From Actinomycetota bacterium (GTDB lineage: Bacteria > Actinomycetota > Coriobacteriia > Anaerosomatales > Anaerosomataceae), in NCBI GenBank assembly GCA_011372845.1, contig DSAI01000151.1, positions 1 through 6,590 on the forward strand: a stretch of DNA of 6,590 nt. The letters run 5' to 3'. The position numbers and the translations under genes are program-made. Shown here in pieces: positions 1-5,718 of the stretch (position 1 is the first letter of the stretch; each line of letters opens with the position of its first letter). The notes beneath the pieces were generated by a model. The model had not been told where the DNA came from and did no database searches. It was given only the letters and a program-made list of their open reading frames with translations.

Positions 1-461
1 AAGCTCTTGATGTACTTGAAGAAGCCTCCCACCGCCTTCACGCCGATGGCGTTGTAGAAGATGAAGACGACGATCGCCCAGGTGAAGGTGGTGCCTACCG
101 TGCCCGTGCCAGGCAGGGCCGGCGGGATGTTGCCGATGAGGTTGTTGAACAGCACGAAGAAGAACATCGTGCCGATGAACGGGAAGTACTTCTTGCCCTC
201 GGGTCCCATGATGTCGACGCAGACCCCGTTGCGGACGAAGTCGACACCCGCCTCGGCGAGGTTGCCGATGCCGCTCGGCACGAGCTTGGTCTTGCGGGAC
301 GCAACCACGAAGAACAGCAGCAGCAGCACGCAACCCACGATGAGCCAGAAGGTGTAGTTGGTCAGGCTGAAACCGGCCGCTTCGTGACCGTGTCCTCCGG
401 ACAGCGGCAGTACCGAGAGCTCGTGCAGAAGCTCTTCGATCTTGTGAGGCATCTGATCCAT
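1..461 (-). CDS. atpB: F0F1 ATP synthase subunit a, N-terminal 153 residues (3' end cut by window edge)
   Basis: Integral membrane subunit of the F0 sector; with the c-ring it forms the proton (or sodium) half-channels that drive ATP synthesis. Translation from the ATG at 461 gives 153 residues with no stop before the window edge. Visible are a short polar N-terminus with a His-rich stretch (GGHGHE, 22-27), a first membrane helix at about 35-54 (YTFWLIVGCVLLLLFFVVA), a loop, the family-typical FNNLIGNIPP block at 105-114 closing the second hydrophobic segment, and a third starting near 122 (VGTTFTWAIVVFIFYNAIG). The later helices, including the essential arginine and any Na+/H+ specificity residues, lie outside the window. 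The start is supported by AAGGAGG at 474-480, 12 nt upstream, slightly long; a second in-frame ATG at 452 is the alternative. It follows the AtpI-like gene by 17 nt, as expected for the start of an atp operon. Confidence 0.93.
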   Translation of the reverse strand, partial: MDQMPHKIEELLHELSVLPLSGGHGHEAAGFSLTNYTFWLIVGCVLLLLFFVVASRKTKLVPSGIGNLAEAGVDFVRNGVCVDIMGPEGKKYFPFIGTMFFFVLFNNLIGNIPPALPGTGTVGTTFTWAIVVFIFYNAIGVKAVGGFFKYIKS

Positions 462-473
462 ACTTCGAGCCTT

Positions 474-481
474 CCTCCTTA
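474..481 (-). promoter_or_regulatory. Shine-Dalgarno of atpB fused to the stop codon of the upstream gene
   Basis: The minus strand reads TAAGGAGG here: the TAA stop of the AtpI-like gene (481-479) is the first part of a near-perfect Shine-Dalgarno for atpB. A ribosome terminating on the small gene would sit on the atpB ribosome binding site, so translational coupling is likely. The overlap is read directly; the coupling is inferred. Confidence 0.75.
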
Positions 482-781
482 GGCGGACGGGTGCGTCGTG
501 TTGAGACGTGATGCTCTACCGGCCTCTACCGCGAGACCGGCGATGAACGAGAGTCCAAGCGCGAGACCGAAGGGCGCAAGCCCGCCGGGAGCGAAGACGA
601 AGTACGCGGCGAGGGCGGCGAGGGCGGTCACCATGCGCGCGCCGGTGGCGAGAGCCACAACGGCGAAGCCGCGTGAGGGATTCTCAGGGGTCACGAAGGA
701 TGCCGCTCTCTCCGCAACCAACGTGAGAACGACGCCGAGCAGCGCTCCAGGCGCCACGGCGACCACCGGGTGGCCCAACAC
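479..781 (-). CDS. atpI: Small AtpI-like membrane protein encoded just before atpB
   Basis: A 100-residue, strongly hydrophobic protein with about three membrane segments (roughly 5-25, 38-63 and 66-88), a short polar linker around 30-38 (TPENPSRG) and a polar C-terminal tail. I see no diagnostic AtpI motif. The name rests on position (17 nt upstream of atpB, same strand), size and topology, since AtpI or AtpI-like proteins (such as the mycobacterial gene before atpB) are small membrane proteins at this place, linked to c-ring assembly or Mg2+ supply. The start is uncertain. GTG at 781 is the longest sensible start, TTG at 778 is possible, and an in-frame stop at 812-814 limits any extension to ten more codons. 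No good Shine-Dalgarno lies just upstream. It appears to be the first gene after the promoter at 933-961. It could be an unrelated small membrane protein. Confidence 0.62.
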   Translation of the reverse strand: MLGHPVVAVAPGALLGVVLTLVAERAASFVTPENPSRGFAVVALATGARMVTALAALAAYFVFAPGGLAPFGLALGLSFIAGLAVEAGRASRLNTTHPSA

Positions 782-898
782 GGAAGATGCGGTGGAAATC
801 TCGCAGTCCCTTCACGCGATGCCCTCATAGCAGGCGAGGTCACTCGACCGGGACAGGAGCGAACGCAGCAGGCGCGATGGGCGCGCTGCGCACGGGAT

Positions 899-910
899 CC
901 GGGGCCCCGG
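899..910. repeat. 12-bp perfect GC palindrome in the putative atp leader
   Basis: CCGGGGCCCCGG is its own reverse complement. It is followed by GGG, giving nested palindromes (GGGGCCCC at 901-908 and CCCCGGGG at 905-912). It lies about 15-30 nt downstream of the predicted transcription start of the atp promoter, so it could be a protein-binding site or part of a leader structure. In a GC-rich genome such a palindrome can also arise by chance. Confidence 0.4.
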
Positions 911-932
911 GGGTGGCCTCGAAAGCGTGCCC

Positions 933-961
933 ACTATACAACAACGACCTGGCCGCAACAA
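933..961 (-). promoter_or_regulatory. Predicted sigma70-type promoter for the atp operon
   Basis: On the minus strand TTGTTG (961-956) is followed by exactly 17 nt and then TATAGT (938-933). The -10 box matches the vegetative consensus at five of six positions and the -35 box at three, all in its conserved TTG part. Transcription would start near 926-928, leaving a leader of about 145 nt before the AtpI-like gene. It lies in a GC-rich non-coding gap, where an AT-rich hexamer at the right spacing stands out, just before an operon expected to need its own promoter. Confidence 0.6.
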
Positions 962-1049
962 CACGGATATCCGAGGGAGACCCCTGCATGACGAGCGCTT
1001 CCAGCCGGGGCGCACGACCAGGGCGCACGGGCCGCTCCGGAACCCTCCG

Positions 1050-2129
1050 CTACGAATCCTGGTCGTCGTGATGCGCAGCCTGGAACAGCCCCAGCCAGGA
1101 GGCCATCAGCCCTGAGAGCACGGCCAGCACGAGGAAGGTGAGCGACTTGTACAACGTGGGCACCCATCGCATCGCGTAGCCGCCCACGGCCAGGGCGGCC
1201 GACCACACGTAGATGATCAGCACCGTCTGCCGCTGGCTGAAGCCGCGCGCGAGAAGACGGTGGTGTATGTGTCCCTTGTCGGCACGCTGGATCGGCCAGC
1301 CATGCCGCTTACGCCGGATGATCGCCGAGAACGTGTCGAACACCGGCACCCCGACGATGAGGATCGGTACCACGAGAGCGATGGCCGCGGTGGACTTCAT
1401 CACGCCGGTGAGCGAGACGCAGCCGAGGGAGAACCCGAGCAAGAGAGCGCCGGAGTCGCCCATGAACACCGAGGCCGGATGGAAGTTGTAGCGGAGGAAG
1501 CCGATGCACATCCCCACGATGGCCACCGCGAGGAAGGCGGCAATCGGCTGGTTCGACTCCAGGGCCAGAACGAACAGGCTCACCGCGGCGATGGCGGTGA
1601 CCCCGGCGGCCAGGCCGTCCAGGCCGTCGATGAGGTTCACGATGTTGGCGAAGCTCACCAGCCATATGAGCGTGATCGGGATCGATAGCACACCCAGCAT
1701 GATGATGCCGCCGCTGAACGGATCGCCCACGAATTCGATGCGGACCCCGCCCGCCACGGTGAGTCCGGCGGCGAGGATCTGACCGAGCATCTTACGACCC
1801 GGGGGAAGATCCACGATGTCGTCCAGCAATCCGATGGCGAACACCAGCCCGATGCCGCCGAGCACAGCGAGCGTGGCCCCGTCCGAAGCGGTGAGGATCT
1901 GCTGCCAGTCCCACTGGCGCTCGCCGATCCACCGCACCGCAACCGCGGCGATGAGCCCGGCGAACATCCCCGCGCCGCCGATACGCGGGACCGTTCCGGT
2001 GTGGACGTGCCGCCCTCCCGCGCGGGCCACGATCCCCCACCGCGCCCCCACAAGGCGGGCGACCGGCGTTATGAGAAGCGTGACACCGGCTGCGACCGCC
2101 AGGACGATCGCGTGCTCGACCCAGTTCAC
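1050..2129 (-). CDS. wecA: WecA/TagO-type undecaprenyl-phosphate sugar-1-phosphate transferase
   Basis: Polytopic membrane enzyme of the MraY/WecA/TagO superfamily. It moves a sugar-1-phosphate (usually GlcNAc-1-P from UDP-GlcNAc) onto a polyprenyl phosphate, starting a lipid-linked wall polymer or polysaccharide. The 359-residue protein has about ten hydrophobic segments. It shows the VPRIGG block (47-52), the Mg2+-site DDIVD (103-107), [12 protein letters not shown] (165-176), [12 protein letters not shown] (222-233) and the cytoplasmic HIHHRLL (287-293), which favours the WecA/TagO branch over MraY. Length and motif order are normal for the family. The start is GTG at 2129, which overlaps the comEB stop as GTGA; GGTGA at 2140-2136 with a 6-nt spacer is a fair Shine-Dalgarno. 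The acidic, His-containing C-terminal tail (AAHHDDQDS) is short. Sequence alone does not separate WecA from TagO, or identify the sugar. Confidence 0.9.
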   Translation of the reverse strand: MNWVEHAIVLAVAAGVTLLITPVARLVGARWGIVARAGGRHVHTGTVPRIGGAGMFAGLIAAVAVRWIGERQWDWQQILTASDGATLAVLGGIGLVFAIGLLDDIVDLPPGRKMLGQILAAGLTVAGGVRIEFVGDPFSGGIIMLGVLSIPITLIWLVSFANIVNLIDGLDGLAAGVTAIAAVSLFVLALESNQPIAAFLAVAIVGMCIGFLRYNFHPASVFMGDSGALLLGFSLGCVSLTGVMKSTAAIALVVPILIVGVPVFDTFSAIIRRKRHGWPIQRADKGHIHHRLLARGFSQRQTVLIIYVWSAALAVGGYAMRWVPTLYKSLTFLVLAVLSGLMASWLGLFQAAHHDDQDS

Positions 2130-2584
2130 ACGCTGTCACCGCCAGCGTAGCGCACGACCTCCACGCCGGCCTCGTCGAGCATCTCGGCTGCGAGCGCGTC
2201 CGGGTACGACTCCCGGAACACGATGCGCAGAACGCCGGCGTTGATCAGGATCTTCGCGCAGAGCACGCACGGCTGGTGCGTGCAGTAGACTGTGGCTCCG
2301 TCGATCGCGGTGCCGTGCCGCGCCGCCTGGATCACCGCGTTCTGCTCGGCATGGATGCCCCGGCAGAGCTCGTGTTGCGTGCCCGACGGGATCGCGCGCT
2401 GCTCGCGCAGACATCCCACCACGTCGCAGTGAGGGAGCCCCGACGGCGCGCCGTTATAGCCGGTGGCGAGAATGCGCTTGTCCTTCACGAGCACGGCGCC
2501 GATCTTACGGCGGGTACAGGTGGCCCGCTCGGCCACCTGGTCGGTGATCGCCATGAAGTACTCGTCCCACGACGGTCTCGGCAT
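2126..2584 (-). CDS. comEB: dCMP deaminase (ComEB family)
   Basis: Zinc-dependent cytoplasmic enzyme that deaminates dCMP to dUMP, the substrate for thymidylate synthesis. At 152 residues it has the usual family length. The catalytic zinc site is clear: HAE at 78-80 (H78 ligand, E80 proton shuttle) and PCVLC at 105-109 (C106 and C109 ligands). The N-terminal half has the typical [13 protein letters not shown] (23-35) and GYNGAPSG (42-49) blocks. Further Cys/His residues (C23, C53, C58, C74) are in places where dCMP deaminases often carry a second metal site. The start is ATG at 2584, 12 nt after the upp stop, with only a weak GGGG Shine-Dalgarno, so it probably relies on coupling to upp. Despite the name, which comes from the B. 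subtilis competence locus, nothing here suggests a competence role; uracil salvage upstream supports a nucleotide one. Confidence 0.94.
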   Translation of the reverse strand: MPRPSWDEYFMAITDQVAERATCTRRKIGAVLVKDKRILATGYNGAPSGLPHCDVVGCLREQRAIPSGTQHELCRGIHAEQNAVIQAARHGTAIDGATVYCTHQPCVLCAKILINAGVLRIVFRESYPDALAAEMLDEAGVEVVRYAGGDSV

Positions 2585-2596
2585 GAAGAGCCCCGC

Positions 2597-3244
2597 TTAC
2601 TTGGTGCCGAAGAGACGGTCGCCCGCATCGCCCAGGCCCGGCACGATGTAGCCGTGGTCGTTGAGGTGGCTGTCGATCGCGCACGTGTAGATGGTGACGT
2701 CACGGCACAGCCGGTTGACCTCCTCGATCCCCTCGGGCGCGGCAAGGAGCACGAGCAGGTTGATCTCCCGAGCGCCCCGATCCCGGAGGAACTGCACCGC
2801 GGCCGCCGCGGAGCCTCCCGTGGCCAGCATGGGATCGACGATCAGGACGTCACGCTCGCCGATGTCCTCGGGAAGCTTGCAGTAGTACTCCACGGGCTGC
2901 AGCGTCTCCGGGTCGCGGTACAGGCCGATATGGCCCACCTTGGCCGCGGGGATGAGCTCGATGATGCCCTCCACCATGCCGAGGCCGGCACGCAGGATCG
3001 GGATGACCGCCACCTTCTTGCCGGCAAGCACGAAGGTCGTGGTCTGCGTGATCGGCGTCCGGACCACGGTCTCCAGCAGCTGGAAACTCCGGGTGGCCTC
3101 GTACGCCTCGAGCATCGCGAGCTCCTTCACCAGCTCGCGGAACTCCTTCGCACCCGTCCCCACGTCGCGGAGGATCGAGAGCTTGTGCTGTACGAGCGGA
3201 TGGTCGATCACGACCACGTTGTCCCAGCGCGGGTCCTTCGTCAT
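2597..3244 (-). CDS. upp: Uracil phosphoribosyltransferase
   Basis: Cytoplasmic pyrimidine salvage enzyme: uracil + PRPP gives UMP + PPi. The 215-residue product has normal length and the family landmarks: ILRAGLGM (83-90), the PRPP-binding loop DPMLATGGS (137-145) and the C-terminal uracil-binding segment [15 protein letters not shown] (199-213). The start was chosen as ATG at 3244: AGGAGG at 3256-3251 lies 6 nt upstream. A TTG three bases earlier (3247) would leave only 3 nt. It follows glyA by 15 nt and precedes comEB by 12 nt, so it is in the middle of a cotranscribed block. RpiB, two genes upstream, supplies ribose-5-phosphate, the precursor of the PRPP used here. Nothing looks unusual. 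Confidence 0.96.
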   Translation of the reverse strand: MTKDPRWDNVVVIDHPLVQHKLSILRDVGTGAKEFRELVKELAMLEAYEATRSFQLLETVVRTPITQTTTFVLAGKKVAVIPILRAGLGMVEGIIELIPAAKVGHIGLYRDPETLQPVEYYCKLPEDIGERDVLIVDPMLATGGSAAAAVQFLRDRGAREINLLVLLAAPEGIEEVNRLCRDVTIYTCAIDSHLNDHGYIVPGLGDAGDRLFGTK

Positions 3245-3250
3245 CAAAGT

Positions 3251-3256
3251 CCTCCT
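3251..3256 (-). promoter_or_regulatory. Shine-Dalgarno that fixes the upp start
   Basis: AGGAGG on the minus strand, 6 nt before the ATG at 3244 and just after the glyA stop (TAG, 3262-3260). The spacing favours the ATG over the adjacent in-frame TTG at 3247. Confidence 0.75.
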
Positions 3257-3259
3257 CGC

Positions 3260-4504
3260 CTAGAGTTCCGGGTACAGCGAGTGCGCCTCGAGCAAGGCCG
3301 CCACCTGCGACTTGATCGCCTCCACGCGGGTGGGATCGTCGCGGTGGAAGATCGTCTCGGCGATCAACCGGCCCACCGTGTGCGCCTCCTCCTCGTCGAA
3401 TCCGCGCGTGGTCATCGCAGCGGAGCCCACGCGGATGCCGCTCGTGACGAACGGGCTCTCGGGATCGTTGGGAATCGCGTTCTTGTTCACGGTCATCCCC
3501 ACGTGCTCGAGGACCTTCTCGGCATCCTTACCGGTCACGCCTGCGGGACGGAGGTCCACCAGGAGCAGATGGTTGTCGGTGCCCCCCGAGACCAGGCGGA
3601 GGCCGCCCTCCACCATCGCCTCGCCCATCACACGGGCGTTGATGACGACCTGGTCGATGTAGGCCGAGAACTCCGGCTGCATCGCCTCGTGGAAGGCCAC
3701 CGCTTTGGCGGCGATGACGTGCTCGAGCGGACCGCCCTGCAGGCCGGGGAACACGGCCTTGTCGATGGCGACCCGGTGTTCTTCCTTGCATAGGATCAGG
3801 CCGCTGCGCGGGCCACGGAGCGTCTTGTGGGTGGTGGAGGTGACGACGTCGGCGTGCGGCACCGGCGACGGGTGCGCACCGGTGGCGACCAGTCCGGCGA
3901 TGTGCGCCATGTCGACCATCAGCTTCGCGTCCACCTCGGCGGCAATCGCCGCGAACCGCTCGAAGTCGATGATGCGCGGATATGCCGAGGCGCCCGCGAT
4001 GATCATCTTGGGCCGGTGCTCCTTGGCAAGGCGCTCCACCTCGTCGTAGTCGATACGCTCGTCATCGCCAAGCCCGTACGGGACCACGTTGAACCACTTG
4101 CCCGAGAAGTTGACCGGCGAGCCGTGCGTGAGGTGACCGCCCATGGCGAGGTTCATGCCGAGATACGTGTCGCCCGGATCGAGGAAGGCGTAGTACACCG
4201 CCAGGTTGGCGGGAGCTCCGGCGTGCGGCTGCACATTGGCATGCTCGGCGCCGAAGAGCGCCTTGGCGCGCTCGCGCGCCAGGTCCTCGACGATGTCGAC
4301 CTTCTCGCAACCGCCGTAGTACCGCTTGCCCGGAAGCCCCTCCGCATACTTGTTGGTGAGCACGCTGCCAGCGGCCTCGAGCACCGCCATCGACACGAAG
4401 TTCTCCGAGGCGATGAGCTCGATCGACTCACGCTGTCGCGTGAGTTCGGCGTCCATCGCCGCCGCAAGCTCCGGATCCGACGCGGACACGTGACGCAACG
4501 TCAT
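3260..4504 (-). CDS. glyA: Serine hydroxymethyltransferase
   Basis: PLP enzyme interconverting serine + tetrahydrofolate and glycine + 5,10-methylene-tetrahydrofolate, the main one-carbon source for thymidylate, purines and methionine. The 414 residues match the usual bacterial length. Family landmarks in order: LIASENF (30-36), [13 protein letters not shown] (53-65), the PLP phosphate region [10 protein letters not shown] (91-100), [13 protein letters not shown] (123-135), DMAHIAG (198-204, the Asp contacting the PLP ring nitrogen), [11 protein letters not shown] (225-235) with K227 as the Schiff-base lysine, and SGIRVGS (355-361) with R358 as the likely substrate-carboxylate arginine. One oddity is Ala at 95 where most bacterial enzymes have Ser in the HSG motif. 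The ATG at 4504 is preceded by GAGGG with a 6-nt spacer, and the rpiB stop TAG runs into AGGAG, so coupling to rpiB is likely. It supplies the folate cofactor that complements dUMP production by the deaminase two genes downstream. Confidence 0.97.
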   Translation of the reverse strand: MTLRHVSASDPELAAAMDAELTRQRESIELIASENFVSMAVLEAAGSVLTNKYAEGLPGKRYYGGCEKVDIVEDLARERAKALFGAEHANVQPHAGAPANLAVYYAFLDPGDTYLGMNLAMGGHLTHGSPVNFSGKWFNVVPYGLGDDERIDYDEVERLAKEHRPKMIIAGASAYPRIIDFERFAAIAAEVDAKLMVDMAHIAGLVATGAHPSPVPHADVVTSTTHKTLRGPRSGLILCKEEHRVAIDKAVFPGLQGGPLEHVIAAKAVAFHEAMQPEFSAYIDQVVINARVMGEAMVEGGLRLVSGGTDNHLLLVDLRPAGVTGKDAEKVLEHVGMTVNKNAIPNDPESPFVTSGIRVGSAAMTTRGFDEEEAHTVGRLIAETIFHRDDPTRVEAIKSQVAALLEAHSLYPEL

Positions 4505-4519
4505 GGAAGACCCTCTCTC

Positions 4520-4966
4520 CTACTCGCTGGACTGTTCGATCCGCCCGATCTTGTCGACCCGGCGCTGGTGGCGTCCTCCCTCGAACGGCGTCTCAAGGAA
4601 CGTCGAGAGCACCTCCGCTGCGCGGTCGCGGTCTATGTATCGCCCGGGAAGCGTGAGGATGTTCGCGTTGTTGTGCAGGCGGCCCATGCGCGCCATCTCT
4701 GGATCGCTCGCCTGCACCGCACGGATGCCCGGGACCTTGTTGGCCGCCATCGCCATGCCGATCCCGGTGCCGCAGATCAGCACCCCGAACGGGGCGTCCC
4801 CGGCCGCCACGGCCCGGGCGACGGTCTCCGCGTAGTCGGGGTAGTCGACCGAGTCCTCCGACGAGGTGCCAACGTCCACAACCTCGTGACCGAACCCCTC
4901 GAGGATCCCACGGACCTGCTCTTTGAGCTCGAATCCGGCATGGTCCGAGCCGAGGTAGATTCGCAT
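4520..4966 (-). CDS. rpiB: Ribose-5-phosphate isomerase B
   Basis: Cytoplasmic pentose-phosphate enzyme interconverting ribulose-5-phosphate and ribose-5-phosphate; it belongs to the RpiB/LacAB family. From the ATG at 4966 the protein has 148 residues, normal for the family. It begins MRIYLGSDHAGFELK with the substrate-binding D8-H9, then has the active-site loop CGTGIGMAMAANK (65-77) with C65 as the catalytic base and T67, and H98 in RLHNNAN. These correspond to Cys66, Thr68 and His99 of E. coli RpiB. A longer in-frame start at 5002 would add 12 residues (MRVASGHAEGEA) that RpiB proteins do not normally have, so 4966, with AAGGGGAGG just upstream, is preferred. The upstream ATG also has a good Shine-Dalgarno but sits in a hairpin loop. 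The gene is 107 nt after tsaC and 15 nt before glyA. Confidence 0.95.
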   Translation of the reverse strand: MRIYLGSDHAGFELKEQVRGILEGFGHEVVDVGTSSEDSVDYPDYAETVARAVAAGDAPFGVLICGTGIGMAMAANKVPGIRAVQASDPEMARMGRLHNNANILTLPGRYIDRDRAAEVLSTFLETPFEGGRHQRRVDKIGRIEQSSE

Positions 4967-4984
4967 AGCCTCCCCTTCAGCGTG

Positions 4985-5016
4985 GCCGGAGGCGACCCGC
5001 ATGGGCCGCCTCCGGC
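4985..5016 (-). repeat. 10-bp perfect inverted repeat (hairpin) in the rpiB leader
   Basis: Arms GCCGGAGGCG (4985-4994 on the plus strand) and CGCCTCCGGC (5007-5016) are exact reverse complements. After one A/C mismatch, CCC (4996-4998) and GGG (5003-5005) pair and leave a 4-nt GCAT loop. The minus-strand transcript would fold into a strong hairpin ending 18 nt before the rpiB ATG. No T-run follows on either strand, so it does not look like an intrinsic terminator. The 5' arm carries GGAGG (5013-5009) and the loop carries an ATG (5002-5000) in frame with rpiB. Confidence 0.65.
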
Positions 5017-5018
5017 AG

Positions 5019-5024
5019 ATTGTA
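5019..5024 (-). promoter_or_regulatory. Possible -10 element upstream of rpiB
   Basis: TACAAT on the minus strand is five of six to the vegetative -10 consensus and lies in the 107-nt gap before rpiB. No recognisable -35 is present at 16-18 nt and there is no extended -10 TG, so it is weak. If used, transcription would start near 5012, inside the 5' arm of the inverted repeat. Confidence 0.3.
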
Positions 5025-5073
5025 CCGTATGCCGGGCGTCACGGCGCTCTGGATGCCACGAAGCGCGACCCCG

Positions 5074-5718
5074 TCAGTTGTCCTGGCCCGCAGCGACCGC
5101 CCGGATCTCCTCTTCCGGGGCCGGACCAACCCGGGTGACCACCGGCTCGGGGCCGGTGCAGTCCACCACGGTGGAGGCCATCCTGTGCGGCGTCTCCCCG
5201 CCGTCCAGGACCACGTCGGCCGCTGCGACAATGCGGTCCTCGAGTTCCTCGAACGAGCTCGCGGGCGGCTTGCCCGACGTGTTGGCCGAGGTGGTCACCA
5301 CCGCGGCGCCGTTGGAGCGGATCAACTCCTGGACCAGCCGGTGGTCGGGAGAGCGGAGCGCCACCGTGCCACGGTCGTCGCGGAACTCCTTGGCCACCAC
5401 GTCCGCGGCCTTCACCACGATCGTGATCGGCCCGGGCCAGAACGCCCGCGCCAGCCGGTGCGCGTACTCGGGAACGTCCACGCCGTACGTGTCGAGCGCG
5501 CCCTCGCCGTCCACGAGCCACGGCAAGGGTTTGTTCTTAGGTCTCATCTTGATGTCGATGATCTCCTGGGAGCCGATGCATGACGTAGCGGAAGCGCCAA
5601 TCCCGTACACCGTCTCAGTGGGGAACACGATGATGCCCCCGTCCCTGAGCATGGTGGCGGCGAGATTGACCACTTCCGCCGAGGGGTTTTCCGGGTCGAC
5701 GTGTATCACCTTGTTCAT
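5074..5718 (-). CDS. tsaC: L-threonylcarbamoyladenylate synthase (TsaC/Sua5/YwlC family)
   Basis: Makes threonylcarbamoyl-AMP from threonine, bicarbonate and ATP, the first step of t6A formation at position 37 of ANN-decoding tRNAs. The 214 residues hold one YrdC-type domain and no C-terminal Sua5 extension. Visible family signatures: PTETVYG (33-39), the basic block IKMRPKNKPLP (56-66) with the conserved K-x-R, WPGPIT (94-99), LRSPDH (121-126), TSANTSG (143-149) and STVVD (182-186). The start ATG at 5718 overlaps the prmC stop as ATGA, a usual arrangement because this gene commonly follows prmC. The only upstream Shine-Dalgarno-like sequence is AAGGTAGG, some 14 nt away, so coupling to prmC is likely. 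The linked neighbours both act on the translation apparatus. Confidence 0.95.
   Translation of the reverse strand: MNKVIHVDPENPSAEVVNLAATMLRDGGIIVFPTETVYGIGASATSCIGSQEIIDIKMRPKNKPLPWLVDGEGALDTYGVDVPEYAHRLARAFWPGPITIVVKAADVVAKEFRDDRGTVALRSPDHRLVQELIRSNGAAVVTTSANTSGKPPASSFEELEDRIVAAADVVLDGGETPHRMASTVVDCTGPEPVVTRVGPAPEEEIRAVAAGQDN

Larger units (their letters stand above)
782..1049. other. 268-nt intergenic region between wecA-like gene and atp genes
   Basis: No convincing coding sequence. The reading frames of 62-94 codons that cross it are Arg/Pro-rich on both strands, lack family motifs, and overlap each other or the neighbouring genes. It holds a probable promoter facing the atp genes (933-961), a 12-bp GC palindrome (899-910), a weak GCGCG/CGCGC hairpin (872-886), and a 9-nt direct repeat GGGCGCACG at 1008-1016 and 1021-1029. 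I found no hairpin followed by a T-run after the wecA stop, so the upstream operon has no visible intrinsic terminator here and may read through into the atp genes. Confidence 0.6.

Noticed and set aside
61..357. A 98-codon plus-strand frame
   Set aside because: Shadow of atpB, whose translation on the other strand gives clear subunit a membrane segments.
812..1028. Small minus-strand frames of 62-67 codons in the gap before the AtpI-like gene
   Set aside because: Arg/Pro/Ser-rich, overlapping in different frames, without recognisable domains; they also cross the predicted promoter.
1008..1029. Direct repeat GGGCGCACG twice with a 13-nt period as a regulatory repeat or attachment site
   Set aside because: Only two 9-nt GC-rich copies, no third copy or flanking structure; compatible with chance at this base composition.
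2276..3793. A 505-codon open frame on the plus strand
   Set aside because: Antisense shadow of comEB, upp and glyA with the same biased composition; no motif and no ribosome binding site.
4967..5002. rpiB starting at the ATG at 5002
   Set aside because: It adds 12 residues not seen in the family; the ATG at 4966 gives the normal N-terminus and has its own Shine-Dalgarno. Kept only as a finding about the leader.
4985..5016. Inverted repeat as an intrinsic terminator after tsaC
   Set aside because: The stem is strong but no T-run follows on either strand, and rpiB begins 18 nt later.
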